From an uncultured Bacilli bacterium (GTDB taxonomy: Bacteria > Bacillota_I > Bacilli_A > RF39 > UBA660), in the NCBI GenBank assembly GCA_944363995.1, contig CALVVV010000056.1, positions 1 through 7,610 on the forward strand: DNA of 7,610 nucleotides. Reading direction: 5' to 3'. The translations under genes were made by a program, and so were the position numbers. Below are positions 1 through 5,036 of this stretch, piece after piece (positions within the stretch are counted from its first letter, which is position 1; every line of letters begins with the position of its first letter). The notes below the pieces were generated by a model, which saw nothing but the letters and a program-made list of their open reading frames with translations, was not told the origin of the DNA and made no database searches.

Positions 1-132
1 TAATTCTAATTTTATATTTGGATTAGAATTATAGGCTTTCTTTTCTCTTTTATTATGTGATCCAATTTGTGCTAAATCATTCAAAGTATAAACTGGCTCA
101 CTTCTAAATATTGCATAATTAATAATTATCAT
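1..132 (-). CDS. MobV-family (Mob/Pre) plasmid mobilization relaxase, N-terminal fragment cut by window edge
   Basis: The 44 codons visible here match the N-terminus of Mob/Pre (MobV) relaxases. These enzymes nick the origin of transfer of mobilizable plasmids and integrated mobilizable elements and lead the cut strand into a recipient. Seen: NYAIFRSEPVYTLNDLAQIG followed directly by SHNKREK, then NPNIKLEL. The His of SHNKREK (residue 26 counted from the ATG at 132) aligns by position with the catalytic His22 described for MobM of pMV158. The start is uncertain. AAGGAG (133-138) directly abuts the ATG at 130-132, leaving no spacing, while an in-frame ATT at 121-123 has an ideal 9-nt spacing and would give the usual start MNYAIFR. 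The rest of the gene lies to the left of the window. It is transcribed in the same direction as the broken lipoprotein gene upstream and marks one end of a mobile element. Family recognition is strong from memory; the element type is inferred. Confidence 0.85.
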   Translation of the reverse strand, partial: MIIINYAIFRSEPVYTLNDLAQIGSHNKREKKAYNSNPNIKLEL

Positions 133-145
133 CTCCTTATCTAGC

Positions 146-173
146 AAAATAAAAAGATATGATTTCTCATACC
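146..173 (-). terminator. Terminator-like hairpin in the relaxase leader
   Basis: Reading the minus strand, GGTATGA (167-173) and TCATATC (156-162) form a 7-bp stem with one G-T pair around a GAAA-type tetraloop, followed by TTTTTATTTT (146-155). This has the shape of an intrinsic terminator and lies just upstream of the AAGGAG of the relaxase gene. It could insulate the relaxase from transcription entering from the interrupted lipoprotein gene, act as an attenuator, or be part of the transfer origin, which in MobV systems lies upstream of the relaxase gene. Confidence 0.5.
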
Positions 174-189
174 TTTAGTGGATATAACC

Positions 190-510
190 TTAAACTATTA
201 AATTTTTTTGTTGCGTACTTTCGTGTGTTAGGACATAAACACCATCTAAATTTTTTAAAATTATTTGTTCATGATTATTAGTTTTGTTTTTTAAACTTAC
301 ACGAAATTTATCTTCCTTTTGATATGCGACCTCAACATTATATATATAACTATCTTCATTGTTAATTATTTCTAATTCACCATTCAAATAATAACCATCT
401 GTTTTTTCTATTTTTTTTGTTAAATCATTTATAATATCTTTCTCACCATATTTACCACATCCTACCAATATAAAACAACTTAGCAATGCTAATAATATCC
501 AATTTTTCAT
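190..510 (-). CDS. YdcC/LolA-like lipoprotein, 5' fragment of an interrupted gene
   Basis: The protein begins MKNWILLALLSCFILVGCGK, a lipoprotein signal with lipobox LVGC and Cys18 as the lipidated residue. I chose the ATG at 508-510 because AGGAG (518-522) lies 7 nt upstream; the ATG 18 nt earlier has no such site. The body (YYLNGELEI, YNVEVAYQKEDKFRVSLKN, then NNHEQIILKN and DGVYVLT) resembles B. subtilis YdcC and related LolA-fold lipoproteins on the outer face of the membrane. In the family, GVYVLT is followed by a proline and a long beta-rich remainder, for a total above 300 residues. Here it is followed by HESTQQKNLIV and a stop, giving 106 residues. The break falls where relaxase-associated DNA begins (near 225). 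I infer a gene truncated by element integration; the product is probably a non-functional stub. That the tail is foreign rests on remembered family sequence. Confidence 0.8.
   Translation of the reverse strand: MKNWILLALLSCFILVGCGKYGEKDIINDLTKKIEKTDGYYLNGELEIINNEDSYIYNVEVAYQKEDKFRVSLKNKTNNHEQIILKNLDGVYVLTHESTQQKNLIV
216..232 (+). other. Candidate MobV nick site at the element/lipoprotein junction
   Basis: The plus strand reads TACTTTCGTGTG (216-227) then TTAGG. The core GTGTG/TTA (223-230) equals the nick-site core reported for MobV plasmids such as pMV158 (TAGTGTG/TTA), preceded by a TACTTT-like block. MobV origins of transfer lie upstream of the relaxase gene, as here. Nicking between 227 and 228 would send the 5' end away from the relaxase gene, so that gene would enter last. 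I do not see the full inverted repeat of the pMV158 origin, so this is a suggestion from a short match. Confidence 0.3.
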
Positions 511-528
511 TTTCTCACTCCTATTCAT

Positions 529-600
529 TTAATTATATTTAATAAAAAATTAAAAAATGTATATTTTTTTTTATTTTGGTAAAAATATATATGATTGTAT
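529..600. promoter_or_regulatory. Divergent promoter region between the lipoprotein and DUF378 genes
   Basis: This 90% A+T spacer must serve two divergent genes. On the minus strand, TATAAT (532-537) lies 10 nt before the AGGAG of the lipoprotein gene but lacks a good -35. On the plus strand, TATGAT (590-595) or TATATA (586-591) could be the -10 of the DUF378 gene, with only T-runs at the -35 position. In DNA this A+T-rich such hexamers arise by chance, so neither assignment is secure. Confidence 0.3.
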
Positions 601-617
601 AGAAAGGAATGATTAAC

Positions 618-815
618 TTGGAAACTCTGCAAAAAATATGCTTGGTTTTTACAATTATCGGAGCAATTGTGTGGGGATTAATTGGATTGTTCGATTTTAA
701 TTTGGTAGCAACAATCTTTGGAGAAGATTCAATTATATCACGCATTATTTACACAATTGTGGGAATTACAGGATTAATAAATATTGGTATTTTATTTAAC
801 CATATTGACGATTAA
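618..815 (+). CDS. DUF378 family small membrane protein (YuzA-like)
   Basis: A 65-residue protein with two hydrophobic segments (about residues 6-25 and 41-60). It carries the DUF378 signature: a first helix ending in GAIVWGLIGLFDFNLVATIFG, written here as GAIVWGLIGLFD then FNLVATIFG, followed by SRIIYTIVGITGL. Bacillus YuzA is the familiar relative; the family's biochemical role is unknown. The start is a choice. AAAGGA (603-608) touches the ATG at 609-611, leaving no room, but is 9 nt from the in-frame TTG at 618-620, which gives METLQK, very close to the family's usual MKTLN start. I therefore prefer TTG; the ATG form would be 68 residues. The gene ended in a bidirectional terminator that an insertion sequence has since split, starting 20 nt after the stop codon. 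The coding sequence is intact. Confidence 0.85.
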   Translation: METLQKICLVFTIIGAIVWGLIGLFDFNLVATIFGEDSIISRIIYTIVGITGLINIGILFNHIDD

Positions 816-826
816 AAAACTATTGG
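816..826. terminator. Left half of a bidirectional terminator split by the insertion sequence
   Basis: AAAACTATTGG (816-826), directly after the DUF378 stop codon, is the exact reverse complement of CCAATAGTTTT at 2799-2809. Removing the insertion sequence and one target copy rebuilds an 11-bp stem with an 8-nt loop. T-rich tracts lie on both sides, so it would terminate the DUF378 gene on one strand and cdaR on the other. The halves are now almost 2 kb apart, so the hairpin should no longer form in useful time. Confidence 0.85.
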
Positions 827-827
827 T

Positions 828-835
828 AAAATTTC
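828..835. repeat. Left copy of 8-bp target site duplication
   Basis: AAAATTTC immediately outside the left inverted repeat is repeated exactly at 2792-2799 outside the right one. Eight base pairs is the duplication length known for the ISL3 family, which supports simple transposition and fixes the element's ends. Confidence 0.92.
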
Positions 836-902
836 GGTTCTTCCGAAAGTTTCCGGAAAGCCAGCTGATTAGTGGGAGAAAAATCTCCTACTTTTTATTT
901 GT
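836..902 (+). repeat. Left 67-bp terminal inverted repeat of the insertion sequence
   Basis: All 67 bases are the exact reverse complement of 2725-2791. Within it are the palindromes TTTCCGGAAA (850-859) and CAGCTG, possible transposase recognition points, and an inward-facing terminator hairpin (872-900). The transposase stop codon (895-897) lies inside this repeat, so the last codons of the gene are also part of the transposon end. Confidence 0.97.
872..900 (+). terminator. Inward-reading terminator in the left inverted repeat
   Basis: Read on the plus strand, GTGGGAGA (872-879) and TCTCCTAC (884-891) form an 8-bp stem including one G-U pair around an AAAA loop, followed by TTTTTATTT (892-900). 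Transcripts from the DUF378 gene would stop here after entering the insertion sequence. Confidence 0.75.
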
Positions 903-1518
903 TAATTAGTGGGGCAATTGCTAATTTTAATAAGGATAAATCATCCAAAGTTGACGTAAAGGCTAAAAAACATCTCTTAAAAAGGTTGCAAATTTTCTGT
1001 TTTCCGTATACAATACGTTTGATAAGTTTGAATTTGTTGTTGTTTCCTTCAACAAATCCCGAATTTATTTCATTGGATATCGCGTTTTTGACGGCCGTGA
1101 TATCCTTTTTTAATCCGTTACAAAATGATGGAGGTATATCTTTGTATGTTTCTATAAAATCATCTAATTTGTTTTCATCACCATTAAATATAGTGTCATG
1201 AAAGACTTTAAATGTTGTTTGTATTTGCCCTGCAATTGGATACTTTTCTTTTATAATTCCAAGGTTACTTTCAATGACTTTATCTTTTATTTTTTCATTA
1301 TCAATCGTTAACAAATATTTTAGTAAATCTCGTCTTGTAATAACTGTTTCATCTTTTGAATATTCCATCTTACTGTATCCTGTAAATTTAATTTCGGTTA
1401 TACCATTATTTTTAGCCACATTGGAAATAATTCTTTTTAATGTTATTATTTTGTTATTACAACCTTTCTTCAATATGTATGCCAGTATATATTCTAAAGG
1501 TTGTCCATCTATAAGCAT
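895..1518 (-). CDS. Transposase C-terminal part after the premature stop
   Basis: This segment is in the same frame as the N-terminal part and holds the ISL3 C-terminal motif FVEGNNNKFKLIKRIVYG with the expected catalytic Glu (residue 157 from its first Met). The ATG at 1516-1518 has no visible ribosome binding site, and 23 open codons of transposase sequence precede it, so independent translation is unlikely. Treat it as the stranded 3' part of the interrupted gene. Confidence 0.6.
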   Translation of the reverse strand: MLIDGQPLEYILAYILKKGCNNKIITLKRIISNVAKNNGITEIKFTGYSKMEYSKDETVITRRDLLKYLLTIDNEKIKDKVIESNLGIIKEKYPIAGQIQTTFKVFHDTIFNGDENKLDDFIETYKDIPPSFCNGLKKDITAVKNAISNEINSGFVEGNNNKFKLIKRIVYGKQKICNLFKRCFLAFTSTLDDLSLLKLAIAPLINK

Positions 1519-1587
1519 TTTGTAAACAATATTTTTATACTTTGAAAATTCAGTTTCTTTTCGATTATAATTTTTTTTAATTTTAAT

Positions 1588-2679
1588 TTATTCTCCATCT
1601 TCATCTGACATCTTAAGAAATTTTTTAACTAAGTATTGTGATACATTATATTTTTTTGATAATTCATCAATATTCAAATTAGATTCGTTCTTTATTTTTA
1701 CAGCTATATTGTATTTTTCTAATCTTCTTTCTTCTTGAGCTAAGTGCATTTTATCATTCATATCATATTCTACATCAATAAATTTAATTTCTTCTCCATT
1801 TTCATCTATTGGAACATCATTAGTATAAGAAAAACTATCTACTATGTCCCAATTTATATTAGCAAGTTCACTTATTACCTTGGTAGCTTTTTTATCTAAA
1901 ATTTCATTGTCTTTTATTACAATTTTATCTGGCAATTCAGAATAAAACATTTCTTTAAGATACTTGATTATATTTTCAAATAGATGAAATCTATCAGCAA
2001 CTTGAACAGCATTTGGTAATATTTCATTAATAGCATCAGCATAGCTACTAGCTCTATCTCTAGCTACAAATTTTATGTTTTTATGTTCTTTTAACCAAGG
2101 GACTATATCATCCTTTTCTCGACCTTCTATCAAGGCAATTAAATGATGTGTATCTAAATCATAAATTGCCGTTGCATATTTCATTCCTTTTCTGACAGCT
2201 ACGTCATCTATTCCAATTCTTTCAACGTTAGGATTATCAATAATATGAACGTTTTTTAAAATATTATCTACTGTATCAGCGGACACATTAACGCCTATAA
2301 ATGAAAGAATTAATGATGTTGAACTTGAACTCATATAAATGGCATGAGTTATTATAAATTCGGTCAATGCATAAGTTCTTACTTGATGTTTTGAGGCAAA
2401 AGCTAACTCTTCTGTAAACGTTTTTACCTTGCATTTTGAGTTTTCACATTTTAGTTCTCTAACATTAATATTAATATAAACATTTTTATTATGTATAGGT
2501 GTATCTTGAATCTTTCTTTGATGAGTTTCATGTACACTTATACAATTACAACCACATTCTGGACATTTAACTTCACTTTTTGATGTTTCTATCCAAAAAT
2601 TTATTGTATCGTTTTCTTCCCATTTAACTATTGGATATTCTTTACCATATAAAAAGGTATTAAAATCTAAATAATTCAT
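1588..2679 (-). CDS. Transposase N-terminal part (363 residues, ends at the premature stop)
   Basis: This is the part a ribosome would make from the natural start: the zinc-binding DNA-contact domain, the first part of the DDE fold with both Asp residues, and a helix-turn-helix. AGGAG (2693-2697) is 13 nt from the ATG, rather far; no in-frame alternative exists because TAA directly precedes the ATG. It keeps the probable end-binding domains, so it might bind the inverted repeats without cutting them and act as a brake on related copies; this is speculation. Confidence 0.8.
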   Translation of the reverse strand: MNYLDFNTFLYGKEYPIVKWEENDTINFWIETSKSEVKCPECGCNCISVHETHQRKIQDTPIHNKNVYININVRELKCENSKCKVKTFTEELAFASKHQVRTYALTEFIITHAIYMSSSSTSLILSFIGVNVSADTVDNILKNVHIIDNPNVERIGIDDVAVRKGMKYATAIYDLDTHHLIALIEGREKDDIVPWLKEHKNIKFVARDRASSYADAINEILPNAVQVADRFHLFENIIKYLKEMFYSELPDKIVIKDNEILDKKATKVISELANINWDIVDSFSYTNDVPIDENGEEIKFIDVEYDMNDKMHLAQEERRLEKYNIAVKIKNESNLNIDELSKKYNVSQYLVKKFLKMSDEDGE

Positions 2680-2724
2680 TTACTACAACCAACTCCTATT
2701 ATAGTAATAATAACAAAAATATAG

Positions 2725-2791
2725 ACAAATAAAAAGTAGGAGATTTTTCTCCCACTAATCAGCTGGCTTTCCGGAAACTTTCGGAAGAACC
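2725..2791 (-). repeat. Right 67-bp terminal inverted repeat of the insertion sequence
   Basis: This is the exact reverse complement of 836-902. It is the transposase-proximal end: the transposase ATG lies 45 bp inside it. The inner edge (2723-2728, TTGTCT on the minus strand) could be a weak -35 for the transposase, with TATAAT at 2698-2703 as -10, but the 19-bp spacing and the AGGAG touching that -10 argue against it. Confidence 0.97.
2727..2755 (-). terminator. Inward-reading terminator in the right inverted repeat
   Basis: On the minus strand, GTGGGAGA (2748-2755), AAAA, TCTCCTAC (2736-2743) and TTTTTATTT (2727-2735) form the same hairpin as at the left end. Transcripts leaving cdaR would stop here before reaching the transposase gene, which lies in the same orientation. 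Confidence 0.75.
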
Positions 2792-2799
2792 AAAATTTC
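2792..2799. repeat. Right copy of 8-bp target site duplication
   Basis: AAAATTTC, identical to 828-835. Its last C is also the first base of the right terminator stem half. Confidence 0.92.
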
Positions 2800-2815
2800 C
2801 AATAGTTTTATTTTT
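2799..2815. terminator. Right half of the bidirectional terminator split by the insertion sequence
   Basis: CCAATAGTTTT (2799-2809) followed by ATTTTT (2810-2815) is the other arm of the hairpin whose first arm is 816-826. The cdaR stop codon (2808-2810) overlaps this arm, the same compact arrangement seen at ligA. Confidence 0.85.
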
Positions 2816-4169
2816 GATATAACTCTACCTGCATTTTTAATACAGAAGACATATATTCAACCCGAGGATCATTTCCAGTTACAATAATATCAACTTCATG
2901 AACTCCAACACCTAAGCCTTTTAAATCAACATAAACATAAATATCATCGGATGTGATATTTTTAACAATATCAGTAACTCCTTTTAATTTAACATTAACA
3001 CTATCAAAGCCAATTGGTGTAACACCATAATTTTCATTTATATTATCAACATTAATAATAACATTTTCTATTTCTACATTGCTTATATCACTACTTAATT
3101 TAACATCCACAGTGACATTATCAATACTCATATGTTTTACTCCAGTTGGTTTCTCAAGATTAACTTTAAACTGAGTATCCTCAGATAATCCATCAACATT
3201 AATATTAACTGGTAAATATTCAATTGTCGATAAAATATTAGCAGGCCCGTATAATGTAACGGTCGTTTCTTTATTATTATTAATAATAAAATTACTAATT
3301 CCCATATTATAGACTACACTACCAGTTGTAATAATTTGAATAGGAACTTCTTTGCTAGGTGAATCAATTAATAATTCTACATCTACTTTTGCAGGACTAA
3401 TTTCTACATCTACCACATTACCCATTTCATCGTAAGCTCTTAAAGGAGAAGAAACAACAATTTTTTCTCCAAGTTCAAATTTAGGTAGAGATTTGACATC
3501 TACTAAAGCTTTAACTGTTGCTACTTTTTCCACTTTATAAGAAGCTCCTTTAATTACAACTGAATCAGTAGTAGCATTAACCTCATCAATAATATATCTA
3601 GCATCTAAAGAATCTTGATTTAACAAATCTACCGTTAAAGTTTTAGAGGCTGATACCTTTTCATATATAACAACAGTTGCTGTAGATGGGTTAACACTAT
3701 ACCGTATATTACCACTTACTTGATTATATTTTATATCAACTTTATGATTTCCTGGCTTTAATCCCCATAAATCTATTATAACTTCATTAGTCGGTGATTG
3801 CTTTGCAATATATAAATCAGCTTTATTTCCAATTAAAGTGATATCAACATTTTCAGGGATCCCTTCAACAACATAATTATCTTCATCATAAGAAACATTA
3901 ACTTGATCTATTGTTAAAACTTCTGCTGAACTTTCAGAATAAGTTAATATCCTTTGATCGATAACAATAAATATCGATATAGCTAAAATTAACGAAATAA
4001 ATAATAAAGTATTGGTATGAGAAAGCCAATTTTCAAGTTTTTTTCCTGGTTTCTCAATTTTTTTATTAATTAATAAAATCAATTTACTAATAGGAATAAC
4101 TATTAAACGATCTATTAAATGTGAAAAAAAGGAAATGATATTTTTAAATGCTTGCTTTATCATTTTCAT
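2808..4169 (-). CDS. cdaR: CdaR (YbbR-domain) regulator of the c-di-AMP synthase CdaA
   Basis: A 453-residue membrane-anchored protein: a basic, amphipathic N-terminus, one membrane segment at about residues 53-71 (TLLFISLILAISIFIVI), then four beta-rich YbbR repeats outside the cell. The repeats end near TATVVIYEK, KVDVELLI, VTVDVKLSS and LKMQVELYQK. In Firmicutes CdaR binds CdaA and modulates c-di-AMP synthesis. The gene overlaps the end of cdaA, so the pair is translationally linked; AGGAGG lies inside the cdaA coding sequence. The start is ambiguous: ATG codons at 4193, 4181, 4178, 4169 and 4163 are all in frame. The first has no upstream site; those at 4181 and 4178 are 0 and 3 nt after AGGAGG; the one at 4169 is 12 nt after it and is my choice. 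A glmM gene normally follows in related genomes; here a convergent gene and an insertion sequence follow. Confidence 0.93.
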   Translation of the reverse strand: MKMIKQAFKNIISFFSHLIDRLIVIPISKLILLINKKIEKPGKKLENWLSHTNTLLFISLILAISIFIVIDQRILTYSESSAEVLTIDQVNVSYDEDNYVVEGIPENVDITLIGNKADLYIAKQSPTNEVIIDLWGLKPGNHKVDIKYNQVSGNIRYSVNPSTATVVIYEKVSASKTLTVDLLNQDSLDARYIIDEVNATTDSVVIKGASYKVEKVATVKALVDVKSLPKFELGEKIVVSSPLRAYDEMGNVVDVEISPAKVDVELLIDSPSKEVPIQIITTGSVVYNMGISNFIINNNKETTVTLYGPANILSTIEYLPVNINVDGLSEDTQFKVNLEKPTGVKHMSIDNVTVDVKLSSDISNVEIENVIINVDNINENYGVTPIGFDSVNVKLKGVTDIVKNITSDDIYVYVDLKGLGVGVHEVDIIVTGNDPRVEYMSSVLKMQVELYQK

Positions 4170-4968
4170 TTTTAACATCATCCTCCTCAACATAAATGTC
4201 TTTTTTAGGCCTTAATTCTTCTAATAGTCGCAATTTTACTTCATCTAATGTCAAATTGTAATATAACTCACCATCAATTGCAAGTGACAAACGACCAGTT
4301 TCTTCTGATACAATAATTGCAATACAATCACTAACTTCAGAAATTCCTAATGCGGCACGATGTCTAGTACCTAATCTCTTACTAATTTTTAAGCTATCAC
4401 TTGTAGGAAATACCGCACCAGCACTAGTAATTTTATCTCCTTGAATAATTAAACCACCATCATGTAACGGATTATTAGGAAAAAAGATAGAAATTAATAA
4501 ATCTGATGAAATTTCTGCATAAATCTTTTTTGATTTTTCAATATAATCATTTAAACTATTATCACGTTCTATAATAATTAACGCTCCAATAGATTGTTTT
4601 CTTAAATAATCTAAAGCATTAGTTATTTCATAAACCATTTTTTCTCTTTCATCAACCGTTAAAACTTTATGACGACCTAATAATTGACTACGACCTAAAT
4701 GTTCTAAAACACTTCTTATTTCTGGTTGGAAAATAACGATTAATGCTAAAGGTCCCCATTCAATAACATAATCTAATAAAAATCCAATTGTTACTAAACC
4801 TAAAATATCACTAACAATTTTTAATCCTATAATTATTAAAATACCTTTAAATAATAAAACCATTTTAACATTTTTTCTTAAATTTTTTAAAATATAGTAA
4901 AGTGCAAACCAAACTATTAAAACATCAATAAAATTTTTAATTAAATCAACAATATTATTAAATGTCAT
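4144..4968 (-). CDS. cdaA: CdaA, membrane diadenylate cyclase (c-di-AMP synthase)
   Basis: A 274-residue protein of the usual CdaA length. Three membrane helices fill about residues 8-80, followed by the hallmark WGPLALIVIFQPEIRSVLEHLG, written in pieces as WGPLALIVIFQPEI and RSVLEHLGR. The DAC catalytic domain follows: LHDGG (168-172) with the metal-binding Asp170, GTRHRAALGISE (200-211) with the ATP-contacting RHR, and SEETG (221-225). It condenses two ATP into c-di-AMP, which controls potassium uptake, osmotic balance and wall homeostasis. CdaA usually has DGA where this protein has DGG; the Asp is kept, so activity is expected. AAAGGAGG (4974-4981) lies 5 nt before the ATG, a near-ideal site. 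It has its own promoter and is co-transcribed with cdaR, whose start lies within its 3' end. Confidence 0.97.
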   Translation of the reverse strand: MTFNNIVDLIKNFIDVLIVWFALYYILKNLRKNVKMVLLFKGILIIIGLKIVSDILGLVTIGFLLDYVIEWGPLALIVIFQPEIRSVLEHLGRSQLLGRHKVLTVDEREKMVYEITNALDYLRKQSIGALIIIERDNSLNDYIEKSKKIYAEISSDLLISIFFPNNPLHDGGLIIQGDKITSAGAVFPTSDSLKISKRLGTRHRAALGISEVSDCIAIIVSEETGRLSLAIDGELYYNLTLDEVKLRLLEELRPKKDIYVEEDDVKNENDKASI

Positions 4969-4985
4969 TTCTGCCTCCTTTATAA

Positions 4986-5014
4986 ATTATATCATAAATT
5001 CAATACTAATTTAA
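4986..5014 (-). promoter_or_regulatory. Promoter of cdaA-cdaR with extended -10
   Basis: The minus strand has TGATATAAT, an extended -10 (TATAAT at 4986-4991), 17-18 bp from TTAAAT or TTTAAA. It starts within the T-tract of the preceding terminator, and the AAAGGAGG of cdaA lies just downstream, giving a very short leader. Confidence 0.7.
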
Positions 5015-5036
5015 AAAAATGACAAAAAGTCACTTT
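5013..5036 (-). terminator. Intrinsic terminator after the Asn-rich protein gene
   Basis: On the minus strand, AAAGTGAC (5029-5036), a TTTTT loop and GTCATTTT (5016-5023) pair as an 8-bp stem with one G-T pair, followed by TTT (5013-5015). It begins at the stop codon of the upstream gene. The stem is A/T-rich, so termination may be partial. Confidence 0.6.

Larger units (their letters stand above)
895..2679 (-). pseudogene. ISL3-family transposase gene interrupted by one in-frame stop codon
   Basis: Reading from the ATG at 2677-2679, the frame is open for 363 codons, meets TAA at 1588-1590, then continues in the same frame through 23 codons and a further 207 to the TAA at 895-897. Without the internal stop the protein would be 594 residues, long for ISL3. 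Parts in order: zinc-finger-like cysteines 39, 42, 44, 46, 78 and 83; IGIDD with candidate catalytic Asp158; VARDRA with candidate Asp208; DRFH at 229-232; a helix-turn-helix-like segment around 336-357 (NIDELSKKYNVSQYLVKKFL); and FVEGNNNKFKLIKRIVYG near the end, with candidate catalytic Glu at about 544. ISL3 enzymes are DDE transposases that cut at the inverted repeats. The stop separates the two Asp from the Glu, so the short product should be catalytically dead. No frameshift and no other stop is present, so a single recent nonsense mutation (from AAA, GAA or CAA, for example) is the simplest explanation. Readthrough cannot be excluded but has no visible signal. Confidence 0.88.
836..2791 (-). 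mobile_element. Complete ISL3-family insertion sequence, 1956 bp
   Basis: The element is bounded by perfect 67-bp inverted repeats beginning GGTTCTTCCG and by an 8-bp duplication AAAATTTC. It carries one transposase gene on the minus strand. ISL3 assignment rests on the transposase (zinc-finger N-terminus, IGIDD, DRFH and FVEGN motifs), the GGTTCTT tips and the duplication length. It is longer, and its repeats are longer, than the family's usual roughly 1.2-1.6 kb with 15-39 bp repeats. Identical ends and identical target copies point to a recent insertion. The transposase has an internal stop, so movement would need an enzyme supplied by another copy. It lies in the loop of a terminator between convergent genes and breaks no coding sequence. 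Confidence 0.95.

Noticed and set aside
539..745. Minus-strand open frame of 68 codons
   Set aside because: It is antisense to the DUF378 gene, has no ribosome binding site and its translation resembles no protein; the plus-strand frame has clear family motifs.
872..1201. Plus-strand open frame of 109 codons inside the insertion sequence
   Set aside because: It begins inside the left inverted repeat and runs antisense to the transposase C-terminal part; no binding site precedes it.
1274..1525. Plus-strand open frame of 83 codons
   Set aside because: It is antisense to the transposase; its hydrophobic look is what the reverse strand of A+T-rich coding DNA gives.
1588..1590. Programmed frameshift producing a fused transposase
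   Set aside because: Both parts are in the same frame, so a frameshift at the nearby run of eight A would not join them; only readthrough or a sense codon would.
2698..2728. Transposase promoter with TTGTCT and TATAAT
   Set aside because: The spacing is 19 bp and the AGGAG directly follows the -10, so the RNA would start at or after its own ribosome binding site.
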